The position numbers and the translations under genes were made by a program. 64,000 nucleotides of DNA from Asterias rubens. Lineage: Eukaryota > Echinodermata > Asteroidea > Forcipulatida > Asteriidae. Where the stretch lies: contig NC_047066.1 of assembly GCF_902459465.1 (NCBI RefSeq), positions 6,484,377 to 6,548,376 on the forward strand, read 5' to 3'. Within the stretch, counting starts at the first letter, position 1. Every line of letters starts with the position of its first letter. The notes beneath the pieces are model-generated. The model was not told where the DNA came from. It saw nothing but the letters and a program-made list of their open reading frames with translations, and ran no database searches. Positions 54,971 through 64,000 of this stretch are shown here, in pieces.

Positions 54971-55853
54971 GTTTTTGTTTTACAAGGAAGACCACACACA
55001 GAGGAAAGATTACACAACTTGTGTAAAATATTACCTGTTTTAGATGTAGTGGGCGAACACCATAACTATTAGGTAAAACTTTACCCAACAGGCGTTGGGT
55101 AATATCTTGCTTAATAGCTGTGTAAAAGTTTACATAAATATTGGGTAGTTTTCTTTACTGAATTGTTGGGTAAACCCACTCATGTAAAATATTACTTAAT
55201 TGTGACGTAAGACTTTACCGCTTTACAATGTAAATAGTTGTGTAAAACTTTACATCAATATTGGGTATTTTTTTTTACTGAATTGCTGGGTATAAATCCA
55301 CTCATGTAAAATAATTACTCAATTTTGAAGTATAGATTTTACCGATTTTTAATGTAAACTGTGTGCCTTTAAAACTGGTAATAATATACACAATGCTTGT
55401 GTTGAATACTAGCAAAGTGTTATTTCATGGAGTTTAGGGCTGTAATAAATGGACACATCATAAATACTGAGACTTGGCGACTACAACATGAATTTCAAGA
55501 TAACAACTTTTTAATAAAAATTTAATGGTAATAATATTAACAATCCAAAACATCACATGTGCAAAATGGGGTTTTCTGTATGTTTCATAATCAGTCAACA
55601 ATTTCAGTGAATTTAAAAAATTACAAAAAATCTACCTAATTGGCAAGGTCAGAATAAATACTTCCAGGCTAACACAGTTTAAACTGTAAGGTTGTTCCAT
55701 AAATCAAAACTATCACAACTATCACATCTCTTATGATTTTGATACTTTATTGCAAACAATTTGTGCAAGAACTTCTTTAACTACAATGCTTCTGGAATGG
55801 TCAAATTACATTAATTGGCAAGGTCAGAATAAATACTTCCAGGCTAACACAGC

Positions 55854-56038
55854 TTAAAGAAGAACTCCAAGGTCAAATTCAATTTTGGGTTTGAACAATT
55901 TGTATGGGGAATTATTGGTTTATCCTAATTGTCGCTAAGCAATCAAAACGGTGTTGAATTTGACATTTTGACAAATTTGACAAAAACTGGAAGGGTATTG
56001 AATACAAATTTGAATTTGACCTTTGAGTTCCTATTTAA
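55854..56038. mobile_element. 177-bp TTAA-flanked MITE, copy 1
   Basis: Flanked by TTAA (55854-55857, 56035-56038). Ends AGAAGAACTCCAAGGTCAAA and, reversed, ATAGGAACTCAAAGGTCAAA match at about 20 of 23 positions. Unit 0 nearby shows the empty site with one TTAA. TTAA duplication suggests piggyBac mobilisation. Confidence 0.8.
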
Positions 56039-56131
56039 ACTGTAAGGTTGTTCCATAAATCCAAACTATCACAACTATCACATCTCTTATGATTTTGATA
56101 CGTATTTGCAAACATTTTGTGCAAGAACTTT

Positions 56132-56851
56132 CACTGCACCACCCGAGTTTCTGAAAACCAATTTTTCAAGATTCTTGCAGTAAACAACTGGAATCGTAGT
56201 TCAATTTTTAACAGATAGCTTAATATTTATGCACAATTTTTTACCCTTTTGGTAATGTTTGTATAAAAGTACAAGCTCCCATTGGGAACAATAATCAGCT
56301 CTCGAATATTTTTTTGTAAGGATAAAATGGACACAATAGCTTTTCAAGGCTTTTATCTGGCTCAATGCTCATACTAATTAAATGCGAAGGCGTTAGTTTT
56401 CGACAATATCATCAATCATTAATGATGAATAAATACAGTTTCCTTTGTGCTTACTAATTAGTATGAGCTAAATTATTTCATCGAAGCTAATGACGATGAA
56501 ATAATTTAGCTCATACCAATTAGTAAACACAAAGGAAACTGTATTTATTCATCATTAATATTGATATTGTCGAAAACTAACGCCTTCGCATTTAATTAGT
56601 TTGAGCATTGAGTCAGATTAAAGCCTTGAAAAGCTATTGTGTCTTTTATCCTTCCAAAAAAATATTCGAGAGCCGATTATTGTTCCCAATGGGAGCTTGT
56701 ACTTTTATACAAACATTACCGAAGGGTAAAAAATTGTGCATAAATATTAAGCTATCTTTTAAAAATTGAACTACGATTCCAGTTATTTACTGCAAGAATC
56801 TTGAAAAATTGGTTTTCAGAAACTCGGGCGGTGCAGGGACTAGAGGGTTAA
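56132..56851. repeat. Near-perfect 720-bp palindrome of a piggyBac-like MITE
   Basis: The left arm (CTGCACCACCCGAGTTTCTG...) and right arm (...CAGAAACTCGGGCGGTGCAG) mirror each other for about 350 bp, meeting around 56490 at TTCATCGAAGCTAATGACGATGAA. The right end reaches CTAGAGGG and TTAA (56848-56851), as in the MITE at 14011; the outer left end is lost. Such foldbacks can form hairpins and are prone to deletion. Confidence 0.85.
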
Positions 56852-56924
56852 CTACAATGCTTCTGGAATGGTCAAATTACATTAATTGGCAAGGTCAGAA
56901 TAAATACTTCCAGGCTAACACAGC

Positions 56925-57109
56925 TTAAAGAAGAACTCCAAGGTAAAAATTCAATTTTGGGTTTGAACAATTTGTATGGGGAATTATTGGTTTATCCTCA
57001 TTGTCGCTAAGCAATCAAAACGGCGTTGAATTTGACATTTTGACAAATTTGACAAAACTGGAAGGGTGTTGAATACAAATTTGAATTTGACCTTTGAGTT
57101 CCTATTTAA
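56925..57109. mobile_element. 177-bp TTAA-flanked MITE, copy 2
   Basis: Same element at the homologous TTAA in unit 2 (56925-56928, 57106-57109), with a few substitutions from copy 1; it spread by duplication of the unit, not by separate insertion. Confidence 0.8.
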
Positions 57110-59063
57110 ACTGTAAGGTTGTTCCATAAATCCAAACTATCACAACTATCACATCTCTTATGATTTTGATACGTATTTGCAAACATTTTGTGCAAGAACT
57201 TCTTTAACTACAATGCTTATGGAATGGTCAACATTAATCAGATGCATCATGAGATGAACAGTAAGCCCTGAACTCTCGAATAGTGCTGCTCTTTACACCG
57301 CCTTTGAGTTCAAACACAACCAATTCAATGAACTCCCAAATGCCAGAACACTCCTCCTGGTAGCTCAAGTCGAAGACAAAATGTGTTTTGAAACACACAT
57401 CCAGTGCTTTCACAAGGGATGACTGTTCAAATGCATTTGCTCAAAAATTACGAACACTTGCTGTGGAGCCAGTGCAGACCCACCTAATATCAGCATGGTT
57501 GCGATCTGGTGTCCCTGTTGATGTCTTTCAAATACTGGTCCAAACTTGTGTTTTCCTGCATAAAGGGGAATAATATTAAACACAATAGGTTAAATTTCAA
57601 TGGGGGTGCAGTACAAATTGTATGACACGTGTATATTGTCTGTAATGAACTTAAAGTATTGTAATATTACAATTAAACCAATTTTGCTGTAAAATAATGA
57701 TTTAATCTGATTGTCTTAAGGATGGGGTACACACAATGTCAGATTAAACCATTATTTTATATCAATAGTGGTTTAATTATCATATTACAACACTTATAGA
57801 TCAATAGAGACAACGTTCCAGTACTGCAATGTATGTGCAATACAATTTGTACATGATGTACATGCACATAAATTTAAAAAAGTACAAATACAAATTGAAA
57901 TAAAATAAAATAAATAAACAAATACATAGGGGCTTAAAAAATAAACAAATCAACAAAAGGTTCAATGATGGAGACTTGCAGTTCTGGAATAGTGATAGGA
58001 TCCCAGGAGGAGAGATAATTTTGGTGCTATATATGCAATCCCACATAACAGTAGGCTACCTGAAAACTTTGATTTTTCTTGATCTTTATCTGATTTTTCT
58101 TTTTGTTCTTTTTCTTTCGTCCTTTTTTTTTGTGTGGGGGGGGGGGGGGTGAGATTTCTTGAATAATTCCTTTAACAGGTTAAAATAAACAAAGGGTAGA
58201 TGTGTTTGTGCGATTCCCCTCTCCCAGAATTTGCATTTTAAGTCAGTTGTATCATTTGTCAGTATCTTGTAAAGACAAAATGTTGAAAAGTTATTTGATT
58301 GTTCTTCTGAACAAATGAGAGATTAAAGTTAGCCCAATCATTGGCCTGATGCACCGTGGCTGTATGCAGTGGTGGTGCTTTAACACAGTGGCGATGTACA
58401 TGTGTACAATGGTCTTCAACGATGCATGCTGTACGTGTACTATGTGCACAATACGGGGACCATTGATCAGACCTACGTATGTATTTGTGATATTCAAGTC
58501 ACTGTTCAAAAGTGTTGTCAGTCAAAATATGACGTTCAACTGTCCCTTTATCTGTGCTAACTCGTGCTAACGAGTCGTGTATAGTCTATCACTACAGATA
58601 ATAACATCAATACAGAAATATGTTATAGTACTTACCTTCAAACGTCTCAACTAAATGAGGGAAGTTCCACTCAAGAAGGTTTTTTTTTCATGAGATCCAT
58701 TTCGTTACGTTGTGTGTGGTTGCAGAGCGCGACCCCAGCAGACAAGTCACACGCTGCGTATTTTGCACAATACTTGAGTAAAATATCGTGGTTTACTAAA
58801 CACCATGTAAACTTTTACAACCAGTTCAGTAAAATTTGCATAATATGTGTTTAAAGTTGCTAAGTTATGTAAACTATTAGTTTTACTAACTATTTGAGTA
58901 GTTTTTTATTTACACAAACATTTTGTTTAAATTTTTCATTAATTTTTACTTATGTTAAGTATTTTTTCACTTAACACATTTAACATAACTTTTTTTTACC
59001 ATTCTTTTTCTGAGTGCACCTACGGATACCTCACGATATACAAAACGTTAAATATTCTACACA

Positions 59064-59217
59064 TAATGAATGTTTATGAGTGCAATGGTGCAAATATGTT
59101 CATGAGTTGAAAGATGGAATGTTCTATTCAACGAGGCGTAGCCGAGTTGAATGGAACATTCCAGCTTTCAACGAATGAACATATTCGCACCATTGCACGA
59201 ATGAAAAACATTCATTA
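59064..59217. repeat. Foldback repeat, arms about 65 bp
   Basis: AATGAATGTTTATGAGTGCA...TTCTATTCAAC is mirrored by GTTGAATGGAACATTCCAGC...AAACATTCATT around GAGGCGTAGCCGA. Confidence 0.8.
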
Positions 59218-59394
59218 TTTGTTTTATATAACATCCAAGTAGATCTTTGTCATTTTGATTGAAAGATACAACTTTCAAAACAAACAAAGCGTAGGCCTCC
59301 AATTTTTGACTGTAGAAGACGAATGCTAGTAATTTTACTAATATGCCTTGCTGCGTTACCGAAGACAACGCGCACGCAGTGATGTTTTTACTCA

Positions 59395-59471
59395 GCTTTT
59401 TCGTTCCATCCGAAAAGTACTATTGCACGCTGCCAGCGTGCAATGGTACTTTTCGGATGGAACGAAAAAGC
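59395..59471. repeat. Palindrome, arms about 38 bp
   Basis: GCTTTTTCGTTCCATCCGAA...GCACGCTG is followed directly by its mirror CCAGCGTGCA...GGAACGAAAAAGC, with one or two mismatches. GCGTGCAATGGTACT recurs just beyond at about 59487. Confidence 0.85.
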
Positions 59472-59940
59472 ACGGTGAGTGACTCAGCGTGCAATGGTAC
59501 TGTTATTTGCTATCACGTGACGGACAATCCTCCAATCAAATGGCAAGGATCTGCTTGGGTGTTATATAAACAGACCTATGGTACAAGGACATCAGTAAAC
59601 ACAGGTGCATAACCGACTAATTATAAAAGAGTAGACACTGATACATTCGGCGTATATACAAGAAACATAAACGAATTAGCGAAGCTAAGTTTTGCCGGGT
59701 CATTATATGAAAAGTGTTGTGGGATGCGGAGGGCGAACTATAGGGGAAAACAATATTTTAGTCCGCGAAACCTGACTTATGAATTTAACAGGCTAGATTC
59801 CATTCTACAGTTAGTTCTTGGGAGTAAGAAGAATTAACATTCCTTCTTTAATTGTTTCGTGTACAGTTCACCACCCCCACCCTTTCTGGTTTTGTTTGCG
59901 TGTACTGTTAGCCTGTATTTATGACAACAGTCTGACGGCA

Positions 59941-62900
59941 TTACCACGGCAATATCCTCCCTTCCCACGTGAGTGCTTGACCAGCGTTTATCTCCGTAAG
60001 ATATCTCATGACGTTCAGCATCCCACTGATGCTCTCTTTGGGCGAGAGGATGGCAGTCTTGCCTCCCATGTCGGTCCGTACCCATCCTGTGTGCAGAGCT
60101 ACTACGAGGATACCGGCAGGCGACAGGTCAAAGGTCATGCACTGGGTCAGCATGTGAAGTGCAGCCTATAATTAAAAGGACAAGAAAAGGAAACAGAAAA
60201 AAATAATTTTAAGAAGACGGAGTAGCCCTCTGTAGAAATCCCCTTAAAACGACATTAAAAGAAAAGAAGAAGCAAAATGTAAGAAGATGTAGTCTATGGA
60301 CTGACCCTATAAACATTACAAAGCTATAAGCCCGACGGTCTCTTATACTTTTTAAGTCTTAAAAACGATTTCAGCCTTAGGGACCACAAGCATCACAAAA
60401 TTGTGCTTACTGGAAAAGGGTTACCAAAAAAGTATCATGTTAGATGCACATAGTTTGCTTGCTTTTCCCTTGCTGTTTTGCCACCTATAGGGCCTATTTC
60501 AGATATAGATATAGGCCTACTATACTTCTGCTTCGATGTTCATCGGAGATGCGGCCATCGTGACTGCGACTCCCGGATAGGCATTGCAAGTCACAGCCGC
60601 AGGAACTTTCCAACCAAATCGGAGTAATTGCCTTTCAAGACGGATGGGGGCTGATATTCCCGGTGTCAAATGCAATTATGTCCGCCATGCAATATTGTCC
60701 GCTCACTTTTGCACATGCAATCGTGTCCGGCGTTATGCAAAAACCGTCCGGCAGACATATATTTGCGCGCGTAAGCGAGCGTGCATGCACTGAACCTACA
60801 AAATTATGCAGCATGAATATTCACGTATTTTATGATTGCAGCGAATACCCAACGGCCGAACATTTCCCATGTCATCCATGACATGCACTTTAAAATGGCG
60901 AACGTGTTCCGTTGACCAATGGCGTTTAATTTACTGCAAGGACGGTTTTGCATGGGGCGGACACAACTGCATATGCAAATGTGTCCGGGCGGACACAATT
61001 GCAGTATGCAGCAGCGTCCGGGCGGACACAATTGCATATGCAAAACCGTACGGCAGACATTATTGCATATGCAATAATGTCCTCCGGATAGTATTGCATA
61101 GAGGACATAATTGCATGCGATACCGGCCATTTAAACAAAATCAATTCATTTTACCACCGGCTCAATCCATTTCGTTTGAAAGCGACAGTCAAAATAAATA
61201 GACCGCAAAGACTCATTCAAATTCGTAAAACCCAGCAGTAAGTTTTTTGCTGAAATTTGTTTGGAAAACGTAGTTGTTTAGGCCTACAAGACCAGGGCCC
61301 AATTTCATAGAGCTGCTAAGCACAAAAATTTGCTAAACATGAAATTTGTTCCTTGATAAAAACAGGACTACCAACCAAATTTTCATGTGATTTTCAGGAT
61401 AAGCTAACAACAGCTGAATACCAGTAACAAGCAATATGCAACACATGAAAATCTGGTTGGTAATCCTGTTTTTATGGAGGAAGAAATTTCATGCTAAGCA
61501 AATTTTTGTGCTTAGCAGCTCTATAAAATTGGGCCCAGAAGTTTGTTTAATTTATTGTCCGATCATACCTTGGTTGTTCTGTATGGGATATATTTACTGG
61601 ATGTACATAGCTGCAATGAACCGAGTGCCGATGTGATATTAATGATGGCAGCTCGTTGGATGCTCAGATGGTGTGAGTTGATATCAGATTTTGCAGCTGC
61701 TCGTTTGAGGAGAGGAAGAAAGGCCTGGGGTGGAAGGGAGAAAGAATCATCAGTTGAAGTGAATAATTTCGTTTGTACAGCAGAGCAAAATGCTCACAAA
61801 ACAGAACATTTTATAACTGTATAATTATTTAGATATCACGAGCAGTGACTATATAGTGGACCTCAGTTGACTAGAGTGCAGATTATTTGAGCAAGCGCCA
61901 TGAGCGCATGTTGGCAGATACCGGCGCTATAAATAAGACTTCGGTTATTATTAAAAAATATGTATCATTTGCTACTCAAAAATTACCGTTGCTTGTTCCT
62001 AAATAAGCCATTTACGTGTTAGATTTGAGTATTTTCGTGTACCATGACGTGCTTGATCACAAGTTACAACTTTAATGCGAATTCATAAGACTAAAAAGAC
62101 AGTTGCATGCTATTTCACATGATTCGGGGCATTAGCTTTTGCGTATTATAGTTTCCGTATTAAAATTTGAGCTAAATTGGTCATCGAAGTTGCGAGACTG
62201 ATGAGAGAGAAAAAACACTCTTGTTGGACGAATTTGTGTGCTTTCAGATAGAAATAAAAAACTTCTAGCTAGAAGTCTTATTATTATTTTAGTGAGAAAT
62301 TACATCTTTCTCAAAATCTATGTTAATATTTGTTTTGAGTAACTACCAAACATTATGTACCTTCCCATTAAGAGACGGCGAACACACACGTACACAATTT
62401 TAAATTATGGTGCCAAGGCTTTCTCATTATGGAGAATGCTATGCAAAAGTTTGCTCCGAACCAATTACAGCAACCGTCTCTATAGCATAAGGAATTCAAA
62501 TGAAGCGGTCTAAACGTGTCATACTACATTAGTTTGTATTCAAATCTAACATCTTACTCAAAAAATTGCTTTCGGTTTCGTTACCTGTGTGACAGCCAGA
62601 GGTCCCATGACATTCACTTTATAGCTCTCCTCCATGTCTGCTAATGTAGTCGTCTCGGTGCCACCGAGGCGTAAAATGCCGGCATTGTTTATGAGAACTG
62701 CAAGTCCCTTCTCACCCACGGCTTTGTCGACCATCTCGACAGACTCTGTAAAGGTCGTCTCGTCAGAAACATCTTTTAGGACAGATAAAAAGTCATTCAT
62801 CAGTAATTGGTTGATCAACTCGTTGTTAGAGTCGTGGGGACCAAAAAGGTGGCAAATCAACTATGTTTCTTACTTACACTTTTTTGTTGTCGTAAGTCTT

Positions 62901-64000
62901 TATTTGCATGATTTTGTTCTTTGAGATTTTGTTGTTACCAGGAAGACAGTTCCGTCAAAGGCATTTTGTTTTTTATTGTCGGAGCTAAGATCGAGCCTTC
63001 CTTTATACATTAACTTTTAGCCAATCACATTCACGTTTACACAAGCAGGGAGCGCACCTGTGTTATATATTTTGACCAATCAAGAGGCTGTAATACAACA
63101 AAGCATAAAACCGAGAGGTGGCGCTCTTTGCATAAAATAACGTGAACTTATTGAACTGACAAAAAATCATCCATTTTGTTTTCAATTTACCTAATTTGAC
63201 GATCAGTAACGTTTGGTTATCCTTCGCCATTCGTTGCAATTCCTGTGGAAAGAGAGTGATACAAATGAAAATCACAATAGGCCTCTGCCAACGATTGAGA
63301 AAGAGGGTTGCCTATATACCCCAAATGTCACCATTAACACAATATTTTTCTTTGTGCAGAAGTAGGCCTGCCCCCTAAAATCTTCCCAGTCCCGAAACTC
63401 CCAGAACACAATGGATACACGAAATGAGAAGGGTGGGCTGTACACGTAGCCAAAAAACGAGAAAAAGATTATATTTCACGATTTACATGATGCACAAAGG
63501 TAAACGTGGCAGAAGGTTGGATGAACGCAGGGGGCGTTTATCGAGTTCGGTGCCATAGTAATGCTTGTCATGCACTGACTCAGCCCTACCCTTCCGGCTA
63601 GTGACATTCCCAATGGGTGTTTTGAAAGGTCGATGTACACGGTTGTACACACAGTGAAGGTTACTTCCAGTCATAGAAAGCAACTGAACCAAAATAGCTT
63701 TTGAAACCACGCTTTACCGTTCAATATCATTCAAACAAAGCAGTTGAACCAATGGACACAGATATGATTTAGTTTAAATACTCGTTAACAAAACATTTCC
63801 CCCGTAATCTGTGTTTTTCAAGAAACAAACTTCGCGCGAAATTGTAGCGTTTCAAACAAGAATTCAGCTGTCTTACAACTAGACCTCACATCGACGTATG
63901 CACAAAATGCAAACAATATTCTTTACCAAATTATGCAAACTTAACGATAACTATGTAATTCTTCTACTTTGTTATGCTTACCATAGCATCTTCAGGCGTC
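59941..64000 (-). CDS. Short-chain dehydrogenase/reductase, C-factor/sniffer type (5' end outside window)
   Basis: Five exons on the minus strand join in phase: 63982 to beyond 64000 (TPEDAM), 63191-63242 (ELQRMAKDNQTLLIVKL), 62585-62772 (VSDETTFTESVEMV...VTQ), 61569-61724 (AFLPLLKRAA...YRTTK), 59941-60165 (AALHMLTQCMTFDL...EGRILPW, stop). All boundaries are AG/GT. SDR landmarks: LINNAGI, N in KVNVMGPLAVTQ, catalytic Ser in INITSALGS, YxxxK as YRTTK, then ALHTGWVRTDMGG. The glycine-rich TGxxxGIG cofactor site must lie in the exon(s) beyond 64000. SDRs of this group reduce carbonyls with NAD(P)H in the cytosol; the substrate is unknown. The C-terminal GRILPW matches the GxxIPW ending of the group. 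Intron 4 holds an octamer-rich repeat and a long-TIR MITE. Confidence 0.9.
60656..61127 (+). repeat. Imperfect palindromic array around GGACAcAATTGCATATGCAA
   Basis: About ten units of roughly 30-35 bp combine TGTCCGGGCGGACA and ATTGCATATGCAAT in both orientations; best preserved at 60950-61080. ATGCAAAT occurs once exactly (near 60975), and ATGCAAT-like sequence many times. It lies in intron 4 of the SDR gene. Confidence 0.75.
61295..61536. mobile_element. MITE with about 95-bp inverted repeats (GGGCCCAATTTC)
   Basis: The left arm GGGCCCAATTTCATAGAGCT...TTTTCATGTG and the reversed right arm GGGCCCAATTTTATAGAGCT...TTTTCATGTG match at most positions. Only about 50 bp lies between the arms. 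A decayed copy is at 46604. Confidence 0.85.
62150..62350. mobile_element. MITE fragment of the shared-core family
   Basis: TTTGAGCTAAATTGGTCATCG, TTGTGTGCTTTCAGATAG and TTTGTTTTGAGTAACTACC match interior parts of the 36590 and 54109 elements. Ends not found. In intron 3 of the SDR gene. Confidence 0.55.

Larger units (their letters stand above)
55631..57212 (+). repeat. Three direct units (AATTGGCAAGGTCAGAATAA) inside the second CACTA-like element
   Basis: Unit 0 (from about 55631) lacks the MITE. Unit 1 (from about 55807) and unit 2 (from about 56877) each carry the same 177-bp MITE at the same TTAA. A palindrome separates units 1 and 2. Confidence 0.75.
54995..59016. mobile_element. Second CACTA-like element (about 4.0 kb), ends tentative
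   Basis: The left end CACACAGAGGAAAGA and the reversed right end CACTCAGAAAAAGAA are similar, with a possible CA duplication. Both sides carry arrays of TGTAAAAYWTTAC / GTAAAACTTTAC motifs (55010-55380; 58770-58990), the same architecture as the element at 10801. The interior holds tandem units, piggyBac-like MITEs and a large palindrome. A short open frame at 57388 is unassigned. Confidence 0.45.

Noticed and set aside
59818-60171. 117-codon plus-strand frame over the SDR exon
   Set aside because: It is the antisense shadow of the last SDR exon, which has clear family motifs and splice signals on the minus strand.

Overview
Eukaryotic genomic DNA from a marine invertebrate, most likely an echinoderm (perhaps a sea star). 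The basis is AT-rich intergenic DNA, spliced genes, tRNA-derived SINEs, many small inverted-repeat transposons, and an expanded family of small secreted C-type lectin-like proteins. The species call is inference; nothing prokaryotic is seen.

Positions 1-39100 are a tandem array of 14 C-type lectin-like (CTL) loci, all on the + strand. Each is one coding exon: a signal peptide followed by a single long-form C-type lectin-like domain, about 158-165 aa. Seven are open throughout (1-495, lacking only its ATG; 2076; 6217; 19943; 27571; 32185; 38592). Seven are broken by deletion, nonsense, frameshift or transposon insertion (5255, 9209, 10428, 17884, 25116, 30723, 35073). The 5' half of the gene is almost invariant, while two C-terminal segments vary in three main forms. 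Upstream regions also fall into a few classes that do not track the coding forms, so the array looks like a mosaic shaped by duplication, unequal crossover and gene conversion. Decayed half-CTL relics lie just downstream of several genes.

The array is loaded with mobile DNA. Three copies (1.57-1.67 kb) of a Helitron-like element carry a 5S rRNA-derived segment and a CRE palindrome; a 2.1-kb relative sits at 22912; and a 4.4-kb CACTA-like transposon splits one lectin gene and carries exons of a small SAM-like protein. The array ends in a 1.2-kb inverted-repeat element and a 5'-truncated LINE (39988-41339).

Positions 42000-64000 are a different neighbourhood with two spliced minus-strand genes. 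One (47524-53721) is unrecognised, with five phase-compatible 3' exons and a likely first exon. One of its introns holds 21 exact-period copies of a 69-bp tRNA-like unit. The other (59941 to beyond 64000) is a short-chain dehydrogenase/reductase of the C-factor/sniffer type, missing only its N-terminal exon(s). A fragment of its last exon is duplicated at 54862. The space between is filled by MITE families (piggyBac-like TTAA types, long-TIR types), a SINE, tandem repeats, a 720-bp palindrome and a second CACTA-like element.
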